A DNA stretch of 64,000 bases, taken from assembly GCA_016858145.1 (NCBI GenBank), contig JAEHOE010000034.1, forward strand, positions 806,001-870,000, written 5' to 3'. The position numbers were made by a program, and so were the translations under genes. The notes below the pieces were generated by a model. That model had not been told where the DNA came from. It saw nothing but the letters and a program-made list of their open reading frames with translations, and ran no database searches. This document shows positions 21,401 through 32,500 of the stretch, piece after piece. The DNA comes from Edaphochlamys debaryana. Taxonomy: Eukaryota; Chlorophyta; Chlorophyceae; Chlamydomonadales. Within the stretch, counting starts at the first letter, position 1. Every line of letters begins with the position of its first letter.

Positions 21401-22322
21401 CGCCGTCACCGCCGTCGCCGCCATCAGTGCGGGCCCCGGTGCCTCCACGCAGCACCCCGCCCCACTGGACCCCTTGCAGCCCAGCCTCGCGCCCTTCTCC
21501 AACCGCCGACTCAGCCCCCAGACCACCGCCGTCGCAGCGGCCGCCGCCCCCGCCCCCGCCGACGCAGCCGCCGCCAGCAGCGGAGGCCGCGGCTCGGTGT
21601 CCTGCGCGGGCTTGGGCGGGGAGGAGGAGGCGCGTGGGGGCACCGGCGGGCTCGGGCGCCGCGGCAGCGGCGGCGCGGCGGCGGGCTCCGGGCTCTTAGC
21701 CACTAGCGGAGGGGGCGCGGAGCGGAGCGGCAACGCCGGCGCTTCGTCTGCCGAGCAGGGCTGGGGCGACAGCCGCTTCCGCTTCATGAGTCAGACGCTG
21801 AGTGACGTCATGGAGATGACGCGGGGCCTGATCGGGCTCATGGAGCAGGTGCCGCTGCCGGCGGAGGAGCAGCGGGCGGTGCGGAAGGCGCTGAGGCAGC
21901 TGCAGGTGGGGAGGGGAGGGCTTGGGAGGGGGCCGGGGAAAGGGGGGTGGAGTGGCAGATGGAAGCCTTTTTGGCTTTCGATCTTCTAACATGTCCGTAC
22001 CTGACCCCTTATTATGCCCCGAAGGCGGCCAACAAGGAGGGTCTCATCCAGATGACCTATCTCACCCTAGCTATGGCGGCCAAGGCCGGGGACGAGGAGG
22101 AGGTACGTATGTCTGCTGGGGGCAGCCGGGCAGTACTCGTGGGCAATTCAGTCCTGCTGTACTGCGCTCTTTACTCTACCAGTTTGCCCCTTGCGCCCCC
22201 AGATTCGGGAGGCCTTTGAGGACCTGCGGCAGGGGGCGGCGCGATGCCAGCAGCAGCCAGCACAGCCCGCGGCGGCGGCAGCAGTGGCCGGGGCGCCCCA
22301 GCAGCCCATCTTGATTGATTAG
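18496..22322 (+). CDS. gene B, inverted partial paralogue of gene A without bromodomain
   Basis: Proposed exons: 18496-18825, 18961-19076, 19167-19291, 19411-20299, 20514-20634, 20814-21080, 21363-21905, 22025-22102, 22203-22322, giving 862 residues. Residues 1-150 (LRERIAK joined to GELKSALQSRISGFG) and the following MYLVLSADGRKGGP segment have no match in gene A and are unrecognised; there is no bromodomain or Tudor-like part. From the end of exon 4 onward the protein parallels gene A: GLLGAFGPVLGSDPA, the 40-residue exon starting TNSALDAKARNQ, a Gln-rich segment, PPKRPRTDDP and the C-terminal EEQRAVRKALRQLQ region. Two junctions are uncertain. Intron 1 needs a GC donor (AAG/GCGAGT). Exon 6 must end at 21080 to avoid an in-frame TAA at 21096. 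It could be functional or a decaying copy. Confidence 0.6.
20514..22322. repeat. inverted segmental duplication, right copy
   Basis: Exons here match gene A exons on the opposite strand: 20514-20634 with 7161-7041, 21363-21905 with 5717-5172, 22025-22102 with 4889-4812 and 22203-22322 with 4608-4507. By eye the 121-base exon differs at one position, exon 21363-21905 has long identical blocks, and the last two exons are clearly more diverged. The left copy is annotated at 4507-7161. Confidence 0.85.
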
Positions 22323-22412
22323 GATGCGGGCGCCAAGGAGCAGGTGCTAGTAGGGCACGAGGAGGGACATGGCGGGTTGGCCGGTCATATCCGTGAGCTC
22401 TAAGATTATTGG

Positions 22413-22417
22413 TTACA
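22413..22417 (-). terminator. TGTAA polyadenylation signal
   Basis: The minus strand reads TGTAA about 565 bases beyond the stop at 22982, a plausible 3' end for the ankyrin-like gene. Confidence 0.35.
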
Positions 22418-22703
22418 ACGACAGGACACATGGCGCTGGGCCCATGCAGTGCGGGGGAAGTGGGGGCAGTGAAGGAGTCCAGGCTCACGAAGCAATTGAA
22501 CACGTCTATATTTGGTGCACGGCGCAAAGACATGTGCCGTTCTGTCTCCAGGCCCGGCTCAGCGTTACCCCGTGACCCTAGTGACCCCCTCGTGGCAAGT
22601 CCAACATTTGCGGGTCAGGAAATGCCCTCATGTATAGCGTACACCTCCTGCGGATCATGCAATGCCCTCCTGCATACCTCCTGCATCAATGTCCGCTAAC
22701 AAA

Positions 22704-22758
22704 GATGATGGGCTGGCAAATTTGCCCATCATTTGATGGGCTTTAAAGCCTTGCCCAT
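22704..22758. repeat. nested palindrome cluster
   Basis: Several overlapping inverted repeats are packed in about 55 bases: GGCAAATTTGCC (a perfect 12-base palindrome), GATGGGC...GCCCATC around it, CCCATCATTTGATGGG next to it, and GGCTTTAAAGCC. The composition is AT-rich for this genome. It lies between two convergent 3' ends. Confidence 0.7.
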
Positions 22759-22981
22759 CCAGCCAAACCCGCTGAGCAACCGGTGGCCTGGCAACCGCAC
22801 GAGAGCTGTGCCGACAGTGTGGCCCCTATGGGTCAAAGTCCCGACCAGGCAACCTGCACCCAGCCAAATCCACCTGTAGGACAACACCATCCACGATGTG
22901 CACCAACGAAGTCCTTGAAACCGGGATGCACATTGCAACCATGGTGTCGGGTATGAGTCCCACGCTCTGCCCGCAAGGGCG

Positions 22982-25467
22982 TCATCCGCAGGCCCCTAGG
23001 CCCGCTCTCCAGGACTTGTGTATATACCATCCCAGCCCCCACTCATCACACCGCGCGAAGCAGCCGGGCCCCGCCCGCACGCGCCCCAGCGCCGCCAGGT
23101 GCCGCAGCATGGCCGCCTTGTTGTCGAAGAACCCCGGCGTGCCGCACATCCACCCGACGTAGTCCTGTGAGGTGTGTTGCAGGGCAGGGAGCGGGGGTTG
23201 GTGGCATCGGCCCTATGCGCCCGTCAGACACTCAAAGCGGCAGGACCCGCGACGGCCAGGCCCGCTAGCTCATGCGTCGTGACCCGTTCCTGCTCTAGGG
23301 CACGCAACCGCGCGCGCGCGTCTGTGCGCCCTCACCTCCGGCAGGTGTTTGAGCAGGGAGCCCCTGTACTTCCCGAACTGAATCTTGGCGCACTCAGCCT
23401 TGGCCAGCGCCGCCGGGCTGACGTCCGCCGGCGGCCGGCCGTACGGCAGGTGTACGGGCGCCTCGAGCCGCGCCACGTGCTCCGTTGACGGAACCGCGAT
23501 CCAGATCTGCGGCATTGGGCCGTGCGCTGACACCGCGGGCTGCGCCGACACCGGGTGCAGGACGTATGACGTGGGCGGCGCCTGGGGCGGCATTGGGCTT
23601 TCGTTGCAGCGGCGGCTGGCGTCAGCGAGCTCCGAGTACGCCCCGGCCGCGTAGCCCAGCATCCGGACAACGCTGTTTTCGAAGCAGTCCTTGGCAAAGG
23701 GGTTGTAGCCCGCCTGCGCGGGGAGTACGGTGTAGGCGGGGCGTATGTCAACCGCTGCAGCGCCCACTTGCTGCACTAGCGGTTTGGGCCCGCCAGACCC
23801 GGATAGCTCACTGCTTCTCCCCGCAGGGCACCCACCTGGAGCATCAGCGGCACGGCCTGCGCCAGGTAGCGGCGCGCCTCGCCCGAGGAGTTGGAGGGGT
23901 ACTGGGCGCAAGAAGAGGATACGGGGAAGCAAGGGCTGCTTGAGGCGACTGGGCCGGTGAGATCCCTCTGCCACTCGACCATGTCAGATGTCACTCAAGG
24001 GGCTTTTAAGCAAATTTTTTCCCCCAATTGTCAGAGCGCTTCCGAATTTGCCCCCAATTGACATGCCGGGGCCAAATTACTTGAAGGATTTGACAGGCCG
24101 GTAACCGTGTCAAAACGCTACAAAACGTGTCCCCAGCGCAAGCAGGGGCTCTCCAGTGCATACCGGTACCGTACAAGTCAGAAACCCCACCCCGGAGTCG
24201 GGTCATTTGCCTGCTGGGCGCCTGCGCGCCGACCCTCAGTCAGATCTCAGCCGCTCTCCTCCTGGCTTCCGCTCCCCTCCTCTCCCTCGCTGCTCCCGCT
24301 CCCCTCCTCCCCGTCGCTGCTCCCGCTCCTCCCCTCCCCTTCGCTGCTCCCGCTTCCCCCCTCCCCGTCGCTGCTCCCGCTCCCCCCCTCCCCGTCTGCA
24401 TGTGTTTTGACACGCGATGCCAATTTCCCCCCGTTTTTACACCGCCGGCCGGGATTTTTTCCCCCAATTGACAGACCCCAAAAACATTTTTGTAATTAAA
24501 TTTTGACCACTACGGTAACCTCATCTCTAGGTTCCCACGCTGGGACGCTGGGCCCGCCAACTCACGCAGTGGATGAAGTGCTCCCCGATCTCTGAGTCCG
24601 CTGTCCGAACGTCTCCCAGCAGGCTCTCCACCTGCCGCAACAGGTACAGGCAGGAGCAAAGGGGGCATGTGGCCGTACAATTTAGGATCCGGTTGAACCG
24701 AATGGGCGCCCTAGGGGTGCGGGACCGCGTGAGGCCCTCACCCTCAGGGTGGCAGGGAGAGGGAGGCAGGGAGAGGGGGGAGGGGAAAAGGGAGAGGGGG
24801 ATCTGGCTCCCGCTTTTACGTCCCAGCGACCACGCTGTCTGGCCTACTGGTATTTGCAGTGCTCTAGCGGGGGCCCCTCTCCCCTCTTGCTCCCCTGGAC
24901 ATCCCTCACCATCAGGTGCAGCGCAGTCTTGGCGTCGCCGTCCCGCAGGTCGACCTTCGGCCGCCTGGCCAGAATGTCCTGCAGCGTCAGCTCCGCGTCG
25001 TCCGTCCTGCAGCGCGAGGGCCGATTGTTCACGCGTTAATGGGCATCGCACGCGTGACATCCTGCGCATGCCGCCGTTACTACCAGCACGGACGTCCCGC
25101 AGGCTTGCCTCCTCAGCGGCAGGATGTTCCAGGCCACCAGGTGGTGCATGAGGGTGCCGTCGCGGACGCGCGTGTCGAGGCTGAGGCCCGCGTTGAGGAG
25201 CATTCGCGCGCCGATGCGGCCCTCGCGGCCACTGCCCAGACCCATGATGGCGTGCTCAAGGACATCCTCGCCCCTGGCACCCGCGTTAAGGGCGTTCAAG
25301 GCCAGGCGGTAGAGCTCGCGTAGGGCATCGTCGGGAACGAACTCCTCCGTGCCGTCGCCGCCGACACAAGTGGGGATGTCTTCGGCATACTGCTTGAGCT
25401 GCTCGAGGGGCGAGACATCGGGAACGGCCTGCTCAGTCGGGCCGTCGCGGCGCTCCGACTCGGACAT
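22982..25467 (-). CDS. ankyrin-like protein with C-terminal FGKYRG motif
   Basis: Six exons: 25467-25094, 25006-24910, 24631-24566, 23901-23836, 23770-23336, 23164-22982, giving about 406 residues. Residues about 60-200 look like ankyrin repeats (GARMLLNAGLSLDTRVRDG, DGTLMHHLVAWN, LRDGDAKTALHLM). The C-terminus has KIQFGKYRGSLLKHLPE then DYVGWMCG (residues about 330-354). This matches the short I-x-FGKY-x-G...LP..Y..W signature of the DUF3820 / exonuclease-X C-terminal type. No nuclease domain is present, so the function is unknown. The first donor is ambiguous: GTCCGT at 25093, or a GC donor (AG/GCAAGC) ending the exon at 25109; both keep phase 2. Its start lies only about 50 bases downstream of a putative polyadenylation signal of CGL160. 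Confidence 0.72.
23995..24500. mobile_element. possible non-autonomous element in an intron
   Basis: The intron between exons 24631-24566 and 23901-23836 contains a segment unlike its surroundings. TTTTTTCCCCCAATTG(T/A)CAG occurs near 24016 and again near 24458 as direct repeats, with a related copy (TTTGCCCCCAATTGACA) near 24047. CGTGTCAAAAC near 24105 has an inverted partner, GTTTTGACACG, near 24406. Between them is a pyrimidine-rich minisatellite of about 25-base units. No protein is encoded. The structure suggests a MITE- or solo-LTR-like insertion, but target-site duplications were not established. Confidence 0.4.
24268..24396. repeat. CT-rich minisatellite
   Basis: Four to five copies of a unit of about 25 bases built around CGCTGCTCCCGCTCCCCTCC lie inside the putative intronic element. 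Confidence 0.7.
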
Positions 25468-25861
25468 GTGTGCGGTCTCTTAAACGTCTGTCTATGTTCT
25501 TCAAGCCAGTCGCGTTCCTTACAAGACTCTGTGTGCACTGAACGTTGGTGCTAGTGCGTGCTGTCCCTGCGCACGGTACACGGTACAAGGTCTCCGTCCC
25601 TCAACCGTCCCTCACCAGCAGCTCGTTGTCCTTCCTCCTTCCCTCCAACTCCCCACCTCACACGTTTCCACCACAGCCCATCTGCCGCACCGCCTCCTCG
25701 CCCTTCCCCCCTGTACAGACCCCCCCACACCGTCAGTGCAATCGTTGCACTTTGCTGGCCTGCTTTTCGCGTAACTCGTCTCCCGTGTCTCCTTTCCCCA
25801 CACCGTCCTCGCACTCTGCCCTGCCCCCAAGCGCCCCCCGCCCTCCGGTTCCCCGCCCCGC
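25468..25861. other. short gap between two same-strand genes
   Basis: This stretch contains the CGL160 3' UTR and whatever promoter drives the ankyrin-like gene. No coding frame is convincing. Confidence 0.5.
25519..25523 (-). terminator. TGTAA polyadenylation signal
   Basis: The minus strand reads TGTAA 340 bases after the CGL160 stop and only about 50 bases before the start codon of the next gene on the same strand. Confidence 0.45.
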
Positions 25862-28147
25862 CTAGGCCTTGCCGTCGAACACGTCCTTGTACTGCCTGGC
25901 CACCACGGCCAGCTTGTAGGTGAAGAAGCCCACCAGCATGGGCAGCAGCTCCAGGTGCACGCCCAGCTGGGGGGGGGAAGGGAGGGGGTGCAAGAGGAGG
26001 AGTTGACAAGCAGGCGTGCAGTGGAGGGGGTGGGGATGAGCAGAGCATCAGGGTGAGGGGGGCAGGCGGGAAGAGGAAGCGGGTTGGGCTTGGGGCTGGC
26101 GTGTGGCAGCGGATCCCACGGGCACTGCCCTGCCGCTGGCGTGCGGCACGACGGGCATGGCTTACTTGCCACTCGCTTAGTCCATACCGTACCAGCCGCC
26201 CCACACAAACCACGCCTCGTCTCCTTTCCCCCGCCCCCAAGCCTGCTTTCCCACACACACCTGGTCTGCGTAGAGTTGGTTGAAGCGGTTGTAGCCCAGG
26301 CCCAGGATGACGGGGATGAGCAGGCGCGGCTGCGAGGCCATGCCCCCGGCCAGGCCGTCGCCCCCCCCGCCCATGGCGTCAACCGACTTGGACAGCAGCC
26401 GCAGGTAGGCGAAGCCGCCGAGCGCGCCCACCACGTAAGAGAAGGCCACGTCCTGGAAGGGTGTACGGCAGGATGTACGGGACGGGGTACGGAAGGGATG
26501 AGTGCAGTTGTGATCAGCAGGTGACCGCAGAAAGGGTGGGACCGCACGCATGCCCGAGGGCCTGTCGGCTCACGGCCTGTCGGAGGTCGCCACGACAAAG
26601 GCTTCCGCATACGCCTTTGCACCACGCGGCGAATCGCACCACGCGGCCCTCCCCCTCTCCTGGGCCCCTCCCCGTCCGCTTCCCGGCCCCACGCCACGTC
26701 GCCACAGCCCTCCCGGCCCTCCCGCGCACGCACCCGCACCCCCGCACCCGCACCCCCGCACCTGGGTGTACGACGCGTACGTCATGGCGAATCCCGCCAT
26801 CGAGAACAGCAGCGTCCAGACCTGCTGGTCCACCTTGACCTGGTCGTACCGCTTGCGCTCCTCCTCCGCCAGCCGCATCTTCTCCGCATCCAGCGCCGGC
26901 ACCTCCACCATGACCGCCGTGCGAGCCGCCGAGCCGCTCACGCGCCGCAGCTTGGCTGCCTCCTTGCGCGTGAACATGGACGCCGGCACGACCCGGCCGT
27001 CGCGGGCGGCCGCGGCCTGCGCCGCCGCCTGCGCCTGCTGCGCGCTGGCGCGCGCCGCCTGGCGCTGCCGCACCTGTGCCTCCGCCGCCTCCCGCTTGGC
27101 CGCCATGGCCTGGCGCAGCTCCTCCTCCTCCTGCTTCTTGCGCCGCAGGGCGTCCGAGAGGTCCACGTCCATGCGGTCCAGCTCGGCCACGCTGTGGGTG
27201 CGTTTGGGGTGGGTGTCGGGTGGTGTGGAGTGGGTTTGGGGTAGGTTTGGGGTGGGTTTGGGGTGGGTTTGGGGTGGGTTTGGGGTGGGGTTGGGGTGGG
27301 GTGGTGGGGTGGTGGGGTGGGGTGGTGGGGGTGGAGGTAAGAGGCCGAGGCAGGCGAGGAGGGGTGGCGAGGGTGCAAAGGCGGAAGAGGGGTAGGAGGG
27401 GGGAGAGGGTCGTCTGACCTGGGGCGCAAGCGGTCGGGTGCGGAAGCTGGGCGGGCGGGTTGAGTGCTGGGGGCTGGAGGGCGAGGCTGCGCGGGAACCC
27501 GACATCGGCAACCCACAGCCCAGAAATCCCCCTCCACCGTGCCCCCACCCACCGCGACAGGCTCAGGAAGCCGCTCGAGGGCTCCTTCGGTCGCAGCTTG
27601 GCCTCCTCCACCTTGCGCCTCAGCGACTCCTCCCGCTGCAGCGCCGTCTGCCAGTCCGTGTTCCAAATGAACTCGGGCTGGTAGCGCCCGCCGCGCTTGG
27701 CGGGGTCAAACTTCTCGGAGCCGGCGCTGTGGATAGGAGGGATGGGGTCGGGGGGTCGGGGGGGGGGGGGGCGGTGTGCAGCGGGGGTGGGTTGGGGTCG
27801 GGTAACGGATGCGGGAGGATGGGCCTCGGCCGAGGCGGAGCCCGGTTGCGCAGAGCTATGCGACCCGATTGAGCTTACCGCGAGTAGACCTCTGCCTTGG
27901 TGTCAGCCAGCGCAAAGTAGCCGAGCTTTGGCAGCTTGAGGTTCGGGTTCACCACTTCGCTGCTGCGCCCGCTGGTGCTCTCTTTGTTGTCAGAGCCATT
28001 TTCACTAGATTGTTGCGGCTCAGGTGCAGCTGCACGGGCTGTCAGTCGTGCAAAGCGCCCCATAACGGCCCCCGGATGCCCAGCGCCGCATGGCGAGCGC
28101 GAGGGCATTTGCCCTCGCGCCAGCCGCTGTTGAACTTGCAGCTGCAT
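25862..28147 (-). CDS. CGL160: CGL160, chloroplast ATP synthase assembly factor
   Basis: Five exons (28147-27879, 27726-27553, 27191-26762, 26452-26261, 25966-25862) join in phase to give 389 residues. The N-terminus is basic and transit-peptide-like. Residues about 75-145 carry the green-lineage signature (PKLGYFALADTKAEVYSR, then KRGGRYQPEFIWNTDWQ). A long charged, Ala/Gln-rich helical region follows. The C-terminal third has four hydrophobic segments (about residues 272-291, 292-312, 338-352, 356-378), as in bacterial AtpI/UncI. In plants, CGL160 sits in thylakoids, helps form the c-ring and recruits CF1 to CFo. The family call rests on the N-terminal motif plus the AtpI-like tail. It is somewhat longer than the plant protein. 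Confidence 0.85.
27201..27335. repeat. G-rich tandem repeat in a CGL160 intron
   Basis: The plus strand shows repeated GGGTTTGGGGT units (about 11 bases) passing into GGTGGGGT units. The repeat lies in the intron between 27553 and 27191. The sense transcript is C-rich, so any G-quadruplex would form on the non-transcript strand. Confidence 0.8.
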
Positions 28148-29559
28148 AGCTATGTGCTTGGGCTTGCAGACTAGCGGTCAGCCGAGCGTCGCGGCCTGGG
28201 ATGTGGCAAGCGATGGCCTGTTAGTGGCTTCCTGGCTACCAGCCCGCAACAGAGCTTTACAGACAAGCAAGTGGGGTCGCAATTGTGATACACAAGGCCC
28301 CTGAGTGCGGGGGATGTTGCGGCCGTCACACATCCTGTACGGCGCACTGTCGTGGATGCACATCCGCTGGACCCGCTGGACTCTTCTTCATCCTCTGTAG
28401 TTACAAGGCAGTTACAACGCAGCCGTAACACCGTGGCGGCTGGCCGTCTCACAGGGTGACGCAGCACACAAGGGGGACAGGTGCCGCCGTGATAGGGGAT
28501 TGTGCCCTCTCTGGCCCCGCCCACACGCCAGACCCACCACTTGACCACCAGCCAGTTGCCCTTCGTGTTCCTGACTGGTCCCGAGTCCTGCAAGCGCGAG
28601 CACAGCACCCGTGTCTTGCCCTGGAGGACAGCCGCCTGTCCTCCTAGGCTTGCCCTTCCGCCTACCACCAGTGCGTACCTCCCCTGCGCTGCGCTGCGGA
28701 CTACCCCGCCGCTTGATGAACTTCTGCCCACAAGATTGTGACAGCCCAAACCCTCGAAATCACGCCAGCTAGCGCAACAGTAGCATAGAGAGACATTGAC
28801 AGGGCGGTCCTACCATCTGCAGGACCCTTGCCCACCAGATCACGGCCGCCAAGCCCCACAGAATCACATCTCGCACCGAATTATCTGCCATTGTCAGATC
28901 ACAATAGCTGCGAAGCAGCACGACATCACTGGCCACTGACGTTGCACCATCTAGCTACATGAGAACATACCCATACCCAGCCTCGGGTACCGCTTCAAAG
29001 GAAATGATACGCAGTAGATCAAGTGCAGCGGATACATGCAGATGGGCGGGGGAGGAACACAGCTGTGTCTCTCACGCAAGGTTCACGAGACACACCTGCA
29101 GGCTCAGATCGCGGTTGCGCGCTGCTTACGAATTACGGCCCCACGGACACACAGACACAATTCATGCACAAGGTGCACCACTACCGATATGCCGACAAGC
29201 GAAGCAAATCCAGACCCCTCTGTTCACACAAACTCTTTCAAGGCTCACGCCCAGGCGACCACGAGGCCCCACTCCACGAGCCACGAGCACGCCCCGAATG
29301 CAGCGCCAGCCCCCGCTCAGCCCGCGACCCGGTTGTCGCCCATCGGTGCGCCAGCCATGCTCGCTGCCAGCAGCGGACCGGAGGCCACGGCGCCTGCGCA
29401 CACAGGGCAGCAAGCGCCACACCTCAGCACCCTGCGGTCTCGCCGGCCTCAGCAGCCCTGTGCCATATGCGGCACCACACCCGGCTACGCCAGCGTTCCT
29501 GCCTGACCACCCTCTGGAGGCCGGCATACACGCCCGTTGGTGACGGGGTGCTGCTGGAA
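28148..29559. other. intergenic, no gene accepted
   Basis: This lies upstream of CGL160 and downstream of the SMP-domain gene, both on the minus strand. It should hold a promoter and a 3' UTR. Frames up to 194 residues exist (for example 28959-29543 on the plus strand) but read as low-complexity Arg/Pro/His shadow sequence. Two minus-strand TGTAA words occur near 28401-28416. Confidence 0.5.
28401..28416 (-). terminator. two TGTAA words
   Basis: The minus strand reads TGTAA at 28401-28405 and 28412-28416, about 1.15 kb after the SMP-gene stop. They could end a long 3' UTR. Confidence 0.3.
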
Positions 29560-32500
29560 TCAGTTCTCGCACGTGTGCACGCGCGGGAACACCCTATCAC
29601 TCTGCCTCAGGCGGCACCCACCTTGAGGTGTAGCTCCGCGCGAGGTGGCCTTACTGGAAGGGACGGCCTCGTCACGCGACGCGAGCGCGCGCTTTGCGGT
29701 CACCGCCAGGTCCTGTGGCCACGTGAAAGGGCGGGGCGGGTTGGAGCAATGCCGAGCCCACGAATGCAGGGTCTACAACAGGCGCTCCCCTAGCATGTGA
29801 CCCGCCCTTTGCACCTTGCCAGGCACCCCACCCATACGGCGAGCGGGCTGGAGACAGGACCTGTCCAATACCCCAATCCACACAGCCCCATCCACTCACC
29901 TCTCCACCCGTCCACGAGGTCGCCCACAGCGTATACATCCATGCCCTGCCCTGGAGCCCACCCGTACCCGCCACCCGCCCGCTCCCACCTGCAGAGCGTC
30001 CACCCACTCGTCCCTGCTCCGCCCGTTGCCCGCGGCGGGCAGCTGAAGGTGCAGCGCGCGCCCGCCGTCCAGAAAGAGTGAGAAGCACTTGAGCGGGTCC
30101 AGGGAGGCGGGCGCTGGCGGGCGGGTGCGGCCCATGATCGCGGCAACTACGCCTGCCCAGGCGCTGGGGTTGGGGAAGGACGAGGCGCTCCGCTCCGCAC
30201 GCTCCAGCTCCTGAGGGGTGGGGGGAAGGCACGAGGATGTGTGGACGGCGTGGAACGAAAACACAGGCGAGGTGGGAGATTCGGCCGTCAGCGCAGGCGT
30301 GTGGGACGTGGCGCGTACAGCGGTTCGCACAGCAGCTGAAACACCCTCGGACGGCGAATCTGTGCACGCAGCCAAGCGCCCGCCGCGCCTCACTTGAGGT
30401 GCGAAGGTACGAGGCCACAGCTCAGTGGCAGAGCCCCCCGCGCCGCCCTTGTCCGCCGGCGCCGCAGCCTCTGGGTCCACCTGTGGTGGAGGTCAGAGCC
30501 AAGGAGGTTTTGACAAACGTCAGGCGTGCTGTTGTAGAAGCAGCGAGCAAGGAGGCAGGCGACAACCACAGGTATGGGGAGTGAAAGGTCAGCAGGGGGC
30601 GGGCGACAGGACCTCTCCTGGTCTCCCACCTGTACTAGGCCACGTCGCTCGTTGTACCACACCAGTACGCGCCTGCGGGTGAGAAGGCGGAGGGGGATGC
30701 GACGAAAGTTGAGGGACGTGCCTCGAAGTGCGACAGGCAGGTGGCCGTGAGGGGCTGGGCTGGGCGTGAGGAGCAGGCTACCCGCTTGAGGCTGCCACCG
30801 CCTCGGCCTGTTTCGGCTGTCAACCACTCACGTCGACCAGCACCTAGCGCGGTGGGCCCCCGGTAAGAACGTCTGGGCCCCACCACGCTGTTGCTCACCG
30901 TACGTCTCGGCCTAGATGGACGATGAAGGGCGCTCCCTCCATGAGTGCACGGTTGTTCTCGGCACGCCTGCGCACTCAGGCGAGGATAAATGACACAAGG
31001 GACGCGTTGGGACAGAGCAACGCGGGTGGTGCCAGACACATACCGTGGGCAGCCGTCCCGCGCCGTCCCCAGCCGAACCCAGCCCCGTCCTGAACTAGAG
31101 CGCAACCGACTCCTCTGGACCACCCCCAGGCCCACGCAGGCCCACCCGCCCAGGCCCACCTGAGCTTGACCATGGCCTCGTACTTGCGCCGCATCTCATG
31201 CAGCATCTCCAACAGCTCACCCTTGGCCTGGCGCTCGGCCTGCGTGAGTGCGCACGTGTTTAAAGTTACGGTGTTATAAGTGTTGTTGGATGGGGGTGTG
31301 CTGACCCTGTGTTTGTAACGAGTGAAGCACACCCCAGCAGCAAAAGGACGATGGGAGGGTGCTTTGCGAGTGCACGGGCACGGAGCGCCAAGACAGACAG
31401 GCAGCGAGTGGGGCCGCGAGGGAGCCGGCGATATGGGTATGCAGTGACCGATGGAGAGCGCATCCGGTTCTGCCACGATACCCATAAAGAAGCGAAGGCC
31501 TGCGCTTACCTGCAGGAGTCGCTGCATCTTGACCACTTGCGCCAGAGTCTGGAGGGACGCAGGCCAGGCCCCGCTGGCCCCACCCCCCGGCATGCCGCCA
31601 GCGAGGGCGTCGCCCGCACCGCCTGTCGTCATCATCCCGCCATAGGCCCCTGGCGGCGGCGTTATGCTAGGCATCGGCGAGTCTCCCGCCAGGACCCCCG
31701 CGGCAGCCGCCGCCGCAGCGGCGGCGGAGCCCCAGACGACCCCGCCGCCGGGGGTGCTGAGGCCGTAGCCGCTGGATGACATCACGTCGTACGCTTGTAC
31801 GGCAGATGAGGGGGTGCCGGACGCGCCGCCCGTGCTCAGGGGCGTTACGGCGGGGCTGGCTCCCACGGAGGGCGTTATGGCGCCGCCGGATACGGTGCGC
31901 GAATGCGCACCGCCGCCGCCGTTGCCGGCTGCGGAGCGCGCCGCAACGGTGGCGGCGAAGGTGGACGACGGGGTGGGAATGCCGCCGGTACGCGCCCCGG
32001 AGGAGCTGGTGAGTAGCGTCCGTGCCTGGAGGGCGCAGAGTGGAAACAGCGACCCAGCTCGGACCGAATGAGGCAGGTAACCCACACGCGACACGGATGT
32101 GTTGAACTCCGCTGCCTCCCCATTCCCCTCGCCCTTGTCTCCTCTGTCCTCGCTCACCGTTCGCTGGGCTGACCCCGGCTCCCCGGGGAGGGGCCCGGTG
32201 TTCGCGCCAGTCGCGAAAGGCGCTGTGGCACCCTCGTCCGCTGCAGGCGCCAGGGGCTGCGAGCCGGACGCGGACTGCCGGCCCGCGGCCTCCGTGATGA
32301 GGCCCACGAGTGGTGCGGACTGCACGGGGCATTCAAAAGCAGAGGTGCAATGCAAGCGAGTGCGCGGGGGTAAAGGCTACGCATGCGGGCAGGTTGCTAG
32401 GGTAAAGTGGAACCACTCTATGCTAGTCCGATTCGATCGAGTGGGTGGAAGTGCAGGAAGACCTGGAGCTGAGATCTTTAACAGTCATGCAGGGACACCG

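Larger units (their letters stand above)
22323..22981. other. convergent 3' region, gene B / ankyrin-like gene
   Basis: Two 3' ends face each other here. A minus-strand TGTAA (22413-22417) could serve the ankyrin-like gene. The stretch also contains a palindrome cluster, annotated separately. No coding frame is convincing. Confidence 0.5.

Noticed and set aside
28959..29543. 194-residue frame on the plus strand
   Set aside because: Arg/Pro/His-rich, no recognisable motif, overlapping the 3' region of the SMP gene.
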